Assembly: GCA_029263855.1 (NCBI GenBank) | Contig: JAJUFC010000021.1 | Coordinates: forward strand, 1 to 36,959 | DNA: 36,959 nt | From: Candidatus Thermochlorobacteriaceae bacterium | GTDB lineage: Bacteria; Bacteroidota; Chlorobiia; Chlorobiales; Thermochlorobacteraceae | Reading direction: 5' to 3' | Part shown: positions 1-7,016 of the stretch, in pieces | Layout: each line of letters starts with the position of its first letter | How positions within the stretch are numbered: position 1 is the stretch's first letter | Made by a program: the position numbers and the translations under genes | Notes under the pieces: generated by a model | Database searches by the model: none | The model's input: only the letters and a program-made list of their open reading frames with translations | What the model was told of the DNA's origin: nothing

Positions 1-121
1 CGACGGCAAGGGCGATGGCGCGTTTGGGGTCAGGCTGTATCGCGGTCGGCGCATCTTTGCAACTATGGGCAACGACGCAAAGCGCGAGCAAGAGCGCGAA
101 AGGTAAAAGCGCGTGTTTCAT
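1..121 (-). CDS. Lipoprotein, N-terminal part only (cut by window edge)
   Basis: The frame opens with ATG at 119-121 and runs without a stop to base 1, giving 40 residues. It starts MKHALLPFALLLALCVVAHSC: a short positive start, a hydrophobic core and a cysteine at residue 21 with A-H-S before it. This reads as a type II (lipoprotein) signal peptide. The mature part begins CKDAP and then is lost at the window edge, so no function can be given. A second ATG at 126-128 is in another frame and gives no signal peptide. A candidate promoter lies at 207-235 on the same strand. The lipoprotein call is fairly sure; identity is unknown. Confidence 0.6.
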   Translation of the reverse strand, partial: MKHALLPFALLLALCVVAHSCKDAPTAIQPDPKRAIALAV

Positions 122-206
122 ACTTCATCGTGTTTCGGGCGTTTTCTTGTTGTGGGAAAACGGGTCTTTTGTTTTTGAAAATTGGTAAGGAACAAAGTTC
201 GCAATG

Positions 207-235
207 AAGTTACGGCGGGCTTTTGCACGATGCAA
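207..235 (-). promoter_or_regulatory. Candidate promoter of the left-edge lipoprotein gene
   Basis: Read on the minus strand this is TTGCAT, 17 bases, TAACTT, about 80 bases before the lipoprotein start. The -35-like part lies in a small palindrome, TTGCA-TCG-TGCAA (223-235). The same TTGCA and TAnnTT words recur before other genes here. It is seen by eye only and is weak as a single case. The rest of 122-344 holds an 8-base C run (252-259) and nothing else I recognise. Confidence 0.25.
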
Positions 236-344
236 GGAAAAATGTCATTTTCCCCCCCCGATAGCCGAGAGCCGATTTTCACTGCAAGCCTTGATAAAAG
301 CGTTGGTTAAAATGGAGCGCGGATTGTTTTGAGGAAGAAAACAA

Positions 345-368
345 AAGGGCGCAACCTGATGCGCCCTT
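345..368 (-). terminator. Rho-independent terminator of the aldolase gene
   Basis: A perfect 9-bp stem (AAGGGCGCA with TGCGCCCTT) encloses a 6-base loop. On the minus strand it is followed by a T-rich tail (TTTTGTTTTC). It sits about 25 bases past the aldolase stop codon, on the side expected for that gene. Confidence 0.8.
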
Positions 369-393
369 CGCCCTTTCTGAGCCGCCGAAACGC

Positions 394-1482
394 TTATGCA
401 ATCGTGATGTTTTTGTCGAGATAAACGTCTTGAATCGCATTGAGAATCGCCACGCCGTCTTTCATTGGCTTTTGGAAGGCTTTGCGTCCTGAAATCAAGC
501 CCATTCCGCCCGCGCGCTTGTTGATGACGGCGGTTTTGACGGCATCAAACAAATCATTTTCGCCCGACGCGCCGCCTGAGTTGATTAAGCCGGCTCTGCC
601 CATATAGCAGTTCAGCACTTGGTAGCGGCAGAGGTCAATCGGGTGGTCGGTAACGAGGTCGGTGTACATTCGGCTATCGCTCTTGCCGTAGGGATTTTCC
701 TTTGAGTTCAGGGCTTTGTAGCCGCCGTTGTTTTCGGGCAGTTTTTGTTTGATGATGTCGGCTTCAATCGTAACGCCCAAGTGATTGGCTTGCGAGGTAA
801 GGTCGGCGGAAACGTGATAGTCTTTATCTTGCTTGAACGCGGGATTGCGGAGATAGCACCACAAAATCGTCGCCATTCCCAAATCGTGCGCTTGTTTGAA
901 GGCTTCGGAGACTTCAATGATTTGACGACTGGATTCAGCCGAGCCGAAGTAAATCGTCGCGCCAACGGCAACACACCCCATATCAAACGCCATCTTGATG
1001 TTGCCGAACATAATTTGGTCGAACTTGTTCGGATACGTCAGAAACTCGTTGTGATTGATTTTGGCGATGAACGGAATTTTGTGCGCGTATTTTCGTGCGA
1101 CGCTTCCAAGCACGCCGAACGTCGAGGCGACGGCGTTACAGCCGCCTTCAATCGCCAGTTTCACGATGTTTTCGCCATCGAAATACATTGGGTTTTTGGC
1201 AAACGACGCGCCACCCGAATGCTCGATGCCTTGATCGACGGGCAGAATCGAGAGGTAGCCCGTGCCCGCAAGTCGCCCCGTGTTGAACAAGAGTTGCATA
1301 TTGCGAAGCACGTTTGGATTGCGGTCGGAGCCGACCCAAACGCGGTCGATGAAATCAGGTCCAGGCAAGTGGAGATGCTCTTTGGAGACTTTGGCTTTGT
1401 GTTCAAGCAAGCCTTTGGCTTCTGCGCCCAAGACTTCTTCCACGTCAATCGTCAGCGAGGATTCAAGTGCGGCGATGCTCAT
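394..1482 (-). CDS. Class I fructose-bisphosphate aldolase (FbaB/DhnA-type)
   Basis: This 362-residue protein should cleave or form fructose 1,6-bisphosphate by Schiff-base chemistry in glycolysis and gluconeogenesis, in the cytoplasm. It belongs to the archaeal-type DhnA/FbaB group by overall pattern: [15 protein letters not shown] near residue 80, [17 protein letters not shown] near 112, [16 protein letters not shown] near 137, and a glycine-rich phosphate-binding C-terminus ([24 protein letters not shown]). Length fits the family. It starts with ATG, has no Shine-Dalgarno sequence, stands alone, and ends at its own terminator. Several long open frames on the other strand across this gene are shadows. 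The family call is confident; the exact lysine used was not located. Confidence 0.92.
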   Translation of the reverse strand: MSIAALESSLTIDVEEVLGAEAKGLLEHKAKVSKEHLHLPGPDFIDRVWVGSDRNPNVLRNMQLLFNTGRLAGTGYLSILPVDQGIEHSGGASFAKNPMYFDGENIVKLAIEGGCNAVASTFGVLGSVARKYAHKIPFIAKINHNEFLTYPNKFDQIMFGNIKMAFDMGCVAVGATIYFGSAESSRQIIEVSEAFKQAHDLGMATILWCYLRNPAFKQDKDYHVSADLTSQANHLGVTIEADIIKQKLPENNGGYKALNSKENPYGKSDSRMYTDLVTDHPIDLCRYQVLNCYMGRAGLINSGGASGENDLFDAVKTAVINKRAGGMGLISGRKAFQKPMKDGVAILNAIQDVYLDKNITIA

Positions 1483-1628
1483 TTTTGTTAAGGATTTTAA
1501 GATTGAAAGAGACTAAAAAATTAGCGGTTGCAAACAGGCTCGAATATAGCGATTCGCTTGACGGAAACGAACCGCATTTGTTGAGACGTATATTTAGCGT
1601 AGATGGTCGTTTGAAGTCTGTGGTTGCG

Positions 1629-1705
1629 AACCTCTCCCCCGATTCTGACACGGTCAGAATCGTCCCCCTCTCCTTTGGCAAAGGAGAGGAGTTAGGGGTG
1701 AGGTT
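1629..1705. repeat. REP-like element with nested hairpins (three-way-junction fold)
   Basis: The 77-base element has outer arms AACCTCTCCCC (1629-1639) and GGGGTGAGGTT (1695-1705), which pair with one mismatch. Inside are two separate hairpins. The first is a perfect 10-bp stem with a 3-base loop (1640-1662, CGATTCTGAC/GTCAGAATCG). The second is a 9-10-bp stem built on CTCTCCTTTG/CAAAGGAGAG, extending one further pair (1667-1689). Similar C/T-rich palindromes around CTCTCCTTT are known as interspersed repeats in many bacterial genomes. Only one copy is visible here. The flanking gap 1483-1778 holds no gene. Confidence 0.65.
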
Positions 1706-1778
1706 ACATTCCCGCCTTCGCGCGATTCTTTGAAACAAACGCCGTATTTTCGGAGACAACTTAAACCAATTCACAACC

Positions 1779-2225
1779 GTGATTTTAGACACGCTCGACC
1801 GCGCCGCGCGCTATTACGCGAACCATCGACTCTTTGAACAGGCTTTTGCGTTTGCGAAATCGCCCGACTTCAAAGCCTTGCCCACAGGCACGCACAAACT
1901 TCAAGGCGACGACCTTTTCGTCATCATCGCCGACGACCACGCACGTGAACACGACGCTAAGCTCGAAGCGCATCGCAAATACATTGACATTCAACTCACG
2001 ATTGACGGCGCGTTTGACATCGGTTGGAAATCGCTTCATCAATGCAAAACGATCGAGAAGCCTTACGACCCCGAAAACGATGTTATGCTCTTTGCCGACG
2101 CGCCCGATTTTCAAATGACGCTCGCGCCCGATACCTTCGCGATTTTCTTCCCTGACGACGCGCACTCGCCCAACGCGCCGAAAACTTTCGTCAAAAAAGC
2201 CATCTTCAAAGTCGCAGTCGAATGA
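1779..2225 (+). CDS. YhcH/YjgK/YiaL family protein
   Basis: This 148-residue protein of the YhcH/YjgK/YiaL (DUF386, EbgC-like) family is a cupin-fold cytoplasmic protein. Members are linked to sugar handling, for example sialic acid or beta-galactoside use, probably as sugar anomerases or isomerases. The family marks are KLEAHRKYIDIQ near residue 66 and FFPDDAHSPNAP near 127, which hold the likely metal-binding histidines. The start is GTG at 1779: MILDTL matches the family's beginning and there is no later methionine to use. Its TGA overlaps the next gene's ATG by four bases, so it is probably translationally coupled to the permease. Substrate unknown. Confidence 0.82.
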   Translation: MILDTLDRAARYYANHRLFEQAFAFAKSPDFKALPTGTHKLQGDDLFVIIADDHAREHDAKLEAHRKYIDIQLTIDGAFDIGWKSLHQCKTIEKPYDPENDVMLFADAPDFQMTLAPDTFAIFFPDDAHSPNAPKTFVKKAIFKVAVE

Positions 2226-3319
2226 CGAACAAAACCGAAACGATTGCCGCGAAAGCCGAATACGACGCGCTTCTTGCCGACGCCGCTCCGCACAGCCCAC
2301 TTTATCAATCGTGGAAACGCCTGACGCGCAACCGCCTTGCCTTTGGCGGCTTGATTCTCGTTTGCGCGTTCATCATCGTTGCGCTTTTCGCGCCCGCGCT
2401 CGCGCCGATGAACCCCAACGCGCAGATTTACGAGTATGAAATCAAACCCCCGCTCTTTCAGGGAAACGTGATTCTCAAAAAGTCTGATGCGTCCGAAGGC
2501 GACCCATTCAAAGCCATTCCGATTCGCTCCTACGTGCAACAAGGCGATACGCTCTTCATCACAGATTTTGAAGGACGCGCAGAAAAAATTCCAACAAGTG
2601 AACTTTTTGGCACAAAGGAATCCGATTGGCGCAAAACGCCGATTTACCTAATGGGGACGGACAAATACGGGCGCGACGTGTTTTCCCGAATCATCTATGG
2701 CGCGCGCGTGTCGCTTGCCGTCGGCGCGATCGCCACGAGCATTTCGCTCCTGATTGGAATCACGCTCGGCGCGGTGGCGGGATACTTTCGCGGCAAAGTC
2801 GATGCCGTCGTGATGTGGGCGATGAACGTCGTTTGGTCGTTTCCCGAACTCTTGCTGGTGATTGCGATTAGCGTCGCGTTGGGGCGCGGATTTTGGCAAG
2901 TCTTTCTCGCGGTCGGATTGGCTTCGTGGGTGGATACGGCGCGAATCGTGCGCGGTCAATTCTTTTCGCTCCGCGAGCGCGAATTTGTCGAAGCCACAAA
3001 AGCGTTGGGATTCAGCGCGGGACGGACGATTTTCAAGCACATCTTGCCTAATGCGCTCGGACCCGTTACGGTGGTCGCCACCGCAGGCTTTGCGACGGCG
3101 ATTATCGCCGAAGCGAGTTTGTCGTTTTTGGGATTTGGCGTTCAGCCGCCCACCGCGTCGTGGGGTTCAATGCTGCGCGACGGATATGCGTATATCGTGT
3201 CGGGCAACGGATGGTGGCTAACCGTTTTTCCCGGACTTGCCATTATGCTTGCCGTGCTTGCCATTAACCTTTTAGGTGATGGACTGCGCGACGCTTTCGA
3301 CACGCGGCTGAAATCTTGA
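2222..3319 (+). CDS. OppC/DppC-type ABC transporter permease
   Basis: This 365-residue inner-membrane permease belongs to the dipeptide/oligopeptide (nickel, oligosaccharide) importer class. It shows the OppC_N segment with the first membrane helix near residues 40-60, then MGTDKYGRDVFSRIIYGAR (144-162), further helices, and the EAA coupling motif around EATKALGFSAGRTIFKHI. It is longer than the roughly 300-residue E. coli DppC because about 75 extra residues (66-140) lie between helix 1 and the GTD motif, probably in the periplasm. The usual partners (OppB permease, two ATPases, binding protein) are absent from the window. Coupling to the YhcH-like gene hints at a sugar substrate, which is inference. 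Confidence 0.85.
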   Translation: MTNKTETIAAKAEYDALLADAAPHSPLYQSWKRLTRNRLAFGGLILVCAFIIVALFAPALAPMNPNAQIYEYEIKPPLFQGNVILKKSDASEGDPFKAIPIRSYVQQGDTLFITDFEGRAEKIPTSELFGTKESDWRKTPIYLMGTDKYGRDVFSRIIYGARVSLAVGAIATSISLLIGITLGAVAGYFRGKVDAVVMWAMNVVWSFPELLLVIAISVALGRGFWQVFLAVGLASWVDTARIVRGQFFSLREREFVEATKALGFSAGRTIFKHILPNALGPVTVVATAGFATAIIAEASLSFLGFGVQPPTASWGSMLRDGYAYIVSGNGWWLTVFPGLAIMLAVLAINLLGDGLRDAFDTRLKS

Positions 3320-3393
3320 AGTTTGAAACCTTAAATCCAAGCGCGATGTTCTGACGCGGCAAAAGTTCTTTTCAAAACTTTAATTTCAGTTTA

Positions 3394-4167
3394 ATGCTCG
3401 TCAAACATTTTCGCTCGTCCGCCGCGTTGTTCTTTCTCGCGACCTGCCTCTGCCTCGAGGCTCGCGCGCAACAAAACCTCTTCAACATTCCCTCTGGCGA
3501 CGTTACGCCGCGCGGAGAGTGGTTCTATCAACATCAAATCAACTTTTACGAGCCTGACGACTTTGAGACGAAAAGCCATTTCGTTTATGGCATCGCGGAC
3601 GGCTGGGACATTGGACTGAACTTCATCGATTTGCCGCTTCGCCTCGACGGAACGCGATTCATTTCCTTCAACGCCGATAGCCGCCGCAAGCCGCTCTATC
3701 CACTCTTGATGGCGACGGCGCAAAAGCAATTCAACTTATCCGAGCATCTCAACTTCAACGTCGGAACGCAACTCGGTCCGAATTTGAGCGAGCGTTTTGA
3801 ATCGAAGAAAATCGCCTATTTCAATTATGCGTTGGCAAAGTGGCATCTCATCGAGAACGGCTTCATCGCCGTTGGCGGCTATCAAGGCAACGACGTGTTT
3901 TTAGGGCAACCCGAAGAAGATTATCAAGTGGGCATCATCGCGGGGTTTGAATACAAGCTCGGCTCGAAGTTCTTGCTAATGGGCGATTTCATTTCGGGAG
4001 ACCACAAAAAGTCGCAAACCGTGCTCGGCGGCGGCATCAATGTCAATAACTACTTGCAAGTATTCGTCGGAAAACTCTTTGATTTTCCGAATGGCGATTT
4101 GGATAGCGGCATCGTGCTGGAAATCAACCTTTACGGGTGGGATTTTAAACGCGCGTTGGCTCGTTAA
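3394..4167 (+). CDS. Predicted outer-membrane protein of unknown function
   Basis: The protein is 257 residues with a clear type I signal peptide (MLVKHFRSSAALFFLATCLC, cleavage likely after EARA, before QQNLF). The mature part alternates polar and hydrophobic residues with many aromatic and glycine positions (GEWFYQHQINFY, HFVYGIADGWDIGLNFIDLP, FLLMGDFISGDHKKSQTVLGGG). This resembles antiparallel beta-barrel strands, and the last residues (EINLYGWDFKRALAR) include a strand-like segment. I do not recognise a named family. It stands alone behind the permease with a 74-base gap. Its TAA shares bases with the stop codon of convergent lspA. Confidence 0.6.
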   Translation: MLVKHFRSSAALFFLATCLCLEARAQQNLFNIPSGDVTPRGEWFYQHQINFYEPDDFETKSHFVYGIADGWDIGLNFIDLPLRLDGTRFISFNADSRRKPLYPLLMATAQKQFNLSEHLNFNVGTQLGPNLSERFESKKIAYFNYALAKWHLIENGFIAVGGYQGNDVFLGQPEEDYQVGIIAGFEYKLGSKFLLMGDFISGDHKKSQTVLGGGINVNNYLQVFVGKLFDFPNGDLDSGIVLEINLYGWDFKRALAR

Positions 4168-4718
4168 ATCCCTGAATTGTTTGGTTCTTCGGCGGCTTTA
4201 ACCGTTTCGGTTGCAGGCGCGCTATCGCTTGGCGTGGCAAGGGGTTCAGGTTCAAAGATGCGTTTATACCAAACGAACATAATGCCTACGCCCGTTGAAA
4301 TCGCCACGTCGGCGATATTGAAAATAGGCCAAAGCGAAAGGTAATATGTGCCAATGTATCCGCGATACAAATCGAAGTGAATGAAATCTACGACGCGCCC
4401 GTAAAGTGCGCGGTCAATCAGGTTGCCAATCGCGCCGCCCAAAATGCACGCAAAGGCAAGTTTGTAGTAAATGTTATCACGCCGAAGCGAATAGAGGTAA
4501 ATGCTAATGCCAATCGTGGCTAAAACCGAAAGGACCGTTACCACCACTTGTCCGCCCAAATCAATTCCGAAGGCAATCCCCGTATTTTCCGTGAAAGTGA
4601 ATTTAAGCCAATCGCCGATAAGCGAAATTTGCCCAATCGGCTCGAGGGTTTGCTTTGCCCAATACTTGGTGAGCTGGTCAGCGATGAGAATAGCGATAAT
4701 GATGAAGACAATTTGCAT
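4164..4718 (-). CDS. lspA: Lipoprotein signal peptidase (signal peptidase II)
   Basis: This 184-residue inner-membrane aspartic protease removes signal peptides from diacylglyceryl-modified prolipoproteins. It has four hydrophobic segments and the family motifs: ADQLTKYW (13-20), TENTGIAFG (43-51), GGAIGNLIDR (94-103), GRVVDFI (107-113) and FNIADVAI (133-140). The catalytic aspartates should be D111 and D137. The C-terminal tail after about residue 150 is polar, alanine- and glutamate-rich and longer than in short homologues. Substrates are available here: three lipoproteins are encoded in the window. It is convergent with, and overlaps by four bases, the outer-membrane protein gene. Confidence 0.95.
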   Translation of the reverse strand: MQIVFIIIAILIADQLTKYWAKQTLEPIGQISLIGDWLKFTFTENTGIAFGIDLGGQVVVTVLSVLATIGISIYLYSLRRDNIYYKLAFACILGGAIGNLIDRALYGRVVDFIHFDLYRGYIGTYYLSLWPIFNIADVAISTGVGIMFVWYKRIFEPEPLATPSDSAPATETVKAAEEPNNSGI

Positions 4719-4828
4719 AGACAGTGAAAAAATAATTCGGGCGCAAGTTACGCTGTTCAGGTAAGGAAGCGAAAATTTAAGTTAGAACGTTCGCCCTAAC
4801 AAACAACATCGCTAAGGACACCTCGCGA

Positions 4829-4858
4829 TTGCACTTAGCGTCAAAATTGTTGTAATTT
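4829..4858 (+). promoter_or_regulatory. Candidate promoter of the TPR histidine kinase
   Basis: TTGCAC, 18 bases, TAATTT, ending 26 bases before the ATG at 4884. It shares the TTGCA and TAnnTT words with other candidates in the window. By eye only. Confidence 0.3.
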
Positions 4859-4883
4859 CTCTCCCCAATCAACAAGACAGCGT

Positions 4884-6953
4884 ATGGAGCAACGCCAGAG
4901 AGAAAACATTGCGCTTGAAGAAGTGCGTGCCAAATTAGCGTGGCTTAAAGAGCATGCGGCTCAAAAACCTAAGGAAGCCATGCGGCAGGTTGAAGACATC
5001 TTCGCAAGCATCAATCAACATACTCAAACAGATGAATGGTGCGAAGTGAAAGCCGAAGCCTACCATTGTTTGAGTTTGGCGCAAACTGCATTGGCTTCTT
5101 ACGACGAAGCGATGCAAGCGGGACGAAAAGCGTTGTTGCTGTTCAAACAGATCAACAAGCGCAACATGATGGCATCGGTGTTAAACAATCTTGGACGCAT
5201 TGAATACTACCGCGCCTACTACCACAAATCCCTTGATTTTTACAACGACAGCCTCACACTGCGGCAAGAGTTAGGCGATAAGAAAGGCATTGCCGCCGCA
5301 CTCAACAACATCGGGTTAATTTACCACTCGATTGAAAATCATGCCGCCGCGCTCAAATGTTATGAAGAAAGCCTCGCGCTCAAACGCGAACTGGGCGATA
5401 AAAAAGGAATCGCTTCAACGCTTAACAACATCGGCATGATTCATGTGCTGTTAAGCGATTATCCAAAAGCGATTGAATGCTACACCGAAAGCCTCAATCT
5501 GCGCGACCCCAAAACAGAGATACGCGAAATTACCAACATTCAACTGAACATTGGCGAAGTTTATCTCTCGCTCGGCAATCACTACAATGCACTTCAACTC
5601 TTTGAAGAAGCCTTAACGATGAGCCGTGAAATTGGAGATAAACGCTTGGAAGCCATTGCGCTGCGCGCGCTCGGAAATGTCTATCACGAACTCAAAGAGC
5701 CTGATAAAGCACTCGGATTTTATCAAGAAGCCATTGCGCGCTTCGAGGAAATCGGTCTACAAAACAGCATTGCGACCGCACTCGGCAACATTGCCAGCGT
5801 TCATGAATCCAAAGGCGAATATGACCTTGCGTTTGAATACTACCAACAAAGCCTGCAACGCTTGCGCGAACTCGGCGACCAAAGTACCATCGTGCGCATT
5901 ACGGTATTGATTGGCAAAACTTTGATTGCACAAAAAAACTATAACCTCGCTAAAACCTATCTCACCGAAGCGATTGCCACAAGCGAAAAACACTCGATGC
6001 GGCGACAATCCTACGAAGCCTATGAGCAAATGGCAATGCTTCATGAGCAATTAGGAGACTTTGAATCGGCGTATCGCGCTTATCAAAATTTTCTCACCAT
6101 CAAAGAAGCCGTCTTCAACGAAGAGCAAGGCAAAAAAATTGCTGTCCAACAAGCCCTCTTCGAGAACGAACTTGCACGCAAAGAAGCCGAGCGACATAAG
6201 CAACAGAACATCGAACTGACCAAAGCCCTTGACGAAATGAAACGCTTGAAAGCCATCGCCGAAGAAGCCAACGCCTTCAAGACCGAACTCTTGGGTATTG
6301 CGGCACACGACCTCAAAAACCCGCTTCAATCGGTCATTGGCTTTGCACAACTCATTCAAGAAGACAAAGAAAATAAGCCCAAAACCCTTGCCGCCGCCGC
6401 AACCATCGAGCGCGTTGCTCAGCGAATGTATAAACTCATTGAAGAATTGCTGAACAACGTCAAACTCGATATGACGGGGATTTCACTATGCAAATCCAAA
6501 GTCGTTGTCGCTGACCTCCTTCGTGCAGTCGTTGCAAGTTATCAAGCAAACGCTGAGAAGAAATCGCAAACCATTGAACTCGACCTTGCCGAAAATTGCC
6601 TCGCCGAACTCGATGCAGAACGCATGCATGAAGTCTTTGAAAATCTTGTCTCCAATGCTGTCAAGTATTCGCCCAAAGGCAAGACAATTCGCGTGAGTTT
6701 GAAACAGGTAGAAGGAGGTGCGATTCGCATAGCGGTCAAAGACGAAGGACAAGGCTTGACGGAAGAAGACAAATCCAAACTCTTCGGAAAATTTCAGCGG
6801 CTTTCGGCGCGACCAACGGGCGGAGAAAGTTCAACGGGTCTGGGTTTATCCATCGCTAAGCAACTCGTGGAATTACATGGCGGCAAGATATGGGCGGAAT
6901 CGGAAAGGGAGAATAAAGGCGCGACATTTTTTGTCGAACTGCCAACACAATAA
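4884..6953 (+). CDS. Soluble TPR-containing sensor histidine kinase
   Basis: The protein has 689 residues and no signal peptide or membrane helix, so it is cytoplasmic. An array of tetratricopeptide repeats (about 50-420) of the kind ALNNIGLIYHSIENHAAALK comes first, with ELGDKKGIA linkers. A coiled coil (about 420-465) follows. The HisKA domain carries the phospho-acceptor H475 in AAHDLKNPLQS. The HATPase has an N box (N587-N591, NLVSN), DEGQGL, and the GLGLSIAKQLVELHGG lid. Input is probably protein-protein contact through the TPRs. No response regulator is adjacent. The kinase half is strikingly close to the kinase at 14090-15154. It ends 63 bases from a convergent gene. Confidence 0.9.
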   Translation: MEQRQRENIALEEVRAKLAWLKEHAAQKPKEAMRQVEDIFASINQHTQTDEWCEVKAEAYHCLSLAQTALASYDEAMQAGRKALLLFKQINKRNMMASVLNNLGRIEYYRAYYHKSLDFYNDSLTLRQELGDKKGIAAALNNIGLIYHSIENHAAALKCYEESLALKRELGDKKGIASTLNNIGMIHVLLSDYPKAIECYTESLNLRDPKTEIREITNIQLNIGEVYLSLGNHYNALQLFEEALTMSREIGDKRLEAIALRALGNVYHELKEPDKALGFYQEAIARFEEIGLQNSIATALGNIASVHESKGEYDLAFEYYQQSLQRLRELGDQSTIVRITVLIGKTLIAQKNYNLAKTYLTEAIATSEKHSMRRQSYEAYEQMAMLHEQLGDFESAYRAYQNFLTIKEAVFNEEQGKKIAVQQALFENELARKEAERHKQQNIELTKALDEMKRLKAIAEEANAFKTELLGIAAHDLKNPLQSVIGFAQLIQEDKENKPKTLAAAATIERVAQRMYKLIEELLNNVKLDMTGISLCKSKVVVADLLRAVVASYQANAEKKSQTIELDLAENCLAELDAERMHEVFENLVSNAVKYSPKGKTIRVSLKQVEGGAIRIAVKDEGQGLTEEDKSKLFGKFQRLSARPTGGESSTGLGLSIAKQLVELHGGKIWAESERENKGATFFVELPTQ

Positions 6954-7016
6954 AACACTTGCCGTGTGTTGTCGTTGCAATTTCTTCACGTCAAGATTTT
7001 TCAAAGTTCAAGACGG

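Noticed and set aside
745-1491. 248-codon open frame opposite the aldolase
   Set aside because: It is the complement of a clear enzyme gene, with no family features of its own; codon bias on the sense strand leaves the antisense frame open.
6954-7016. Possible terminator in the gap after the TPR kinase (AACAC...GTGTT)
   Set aside because: The stem is only five pairs and lacks a T-run; support is too weak to call.
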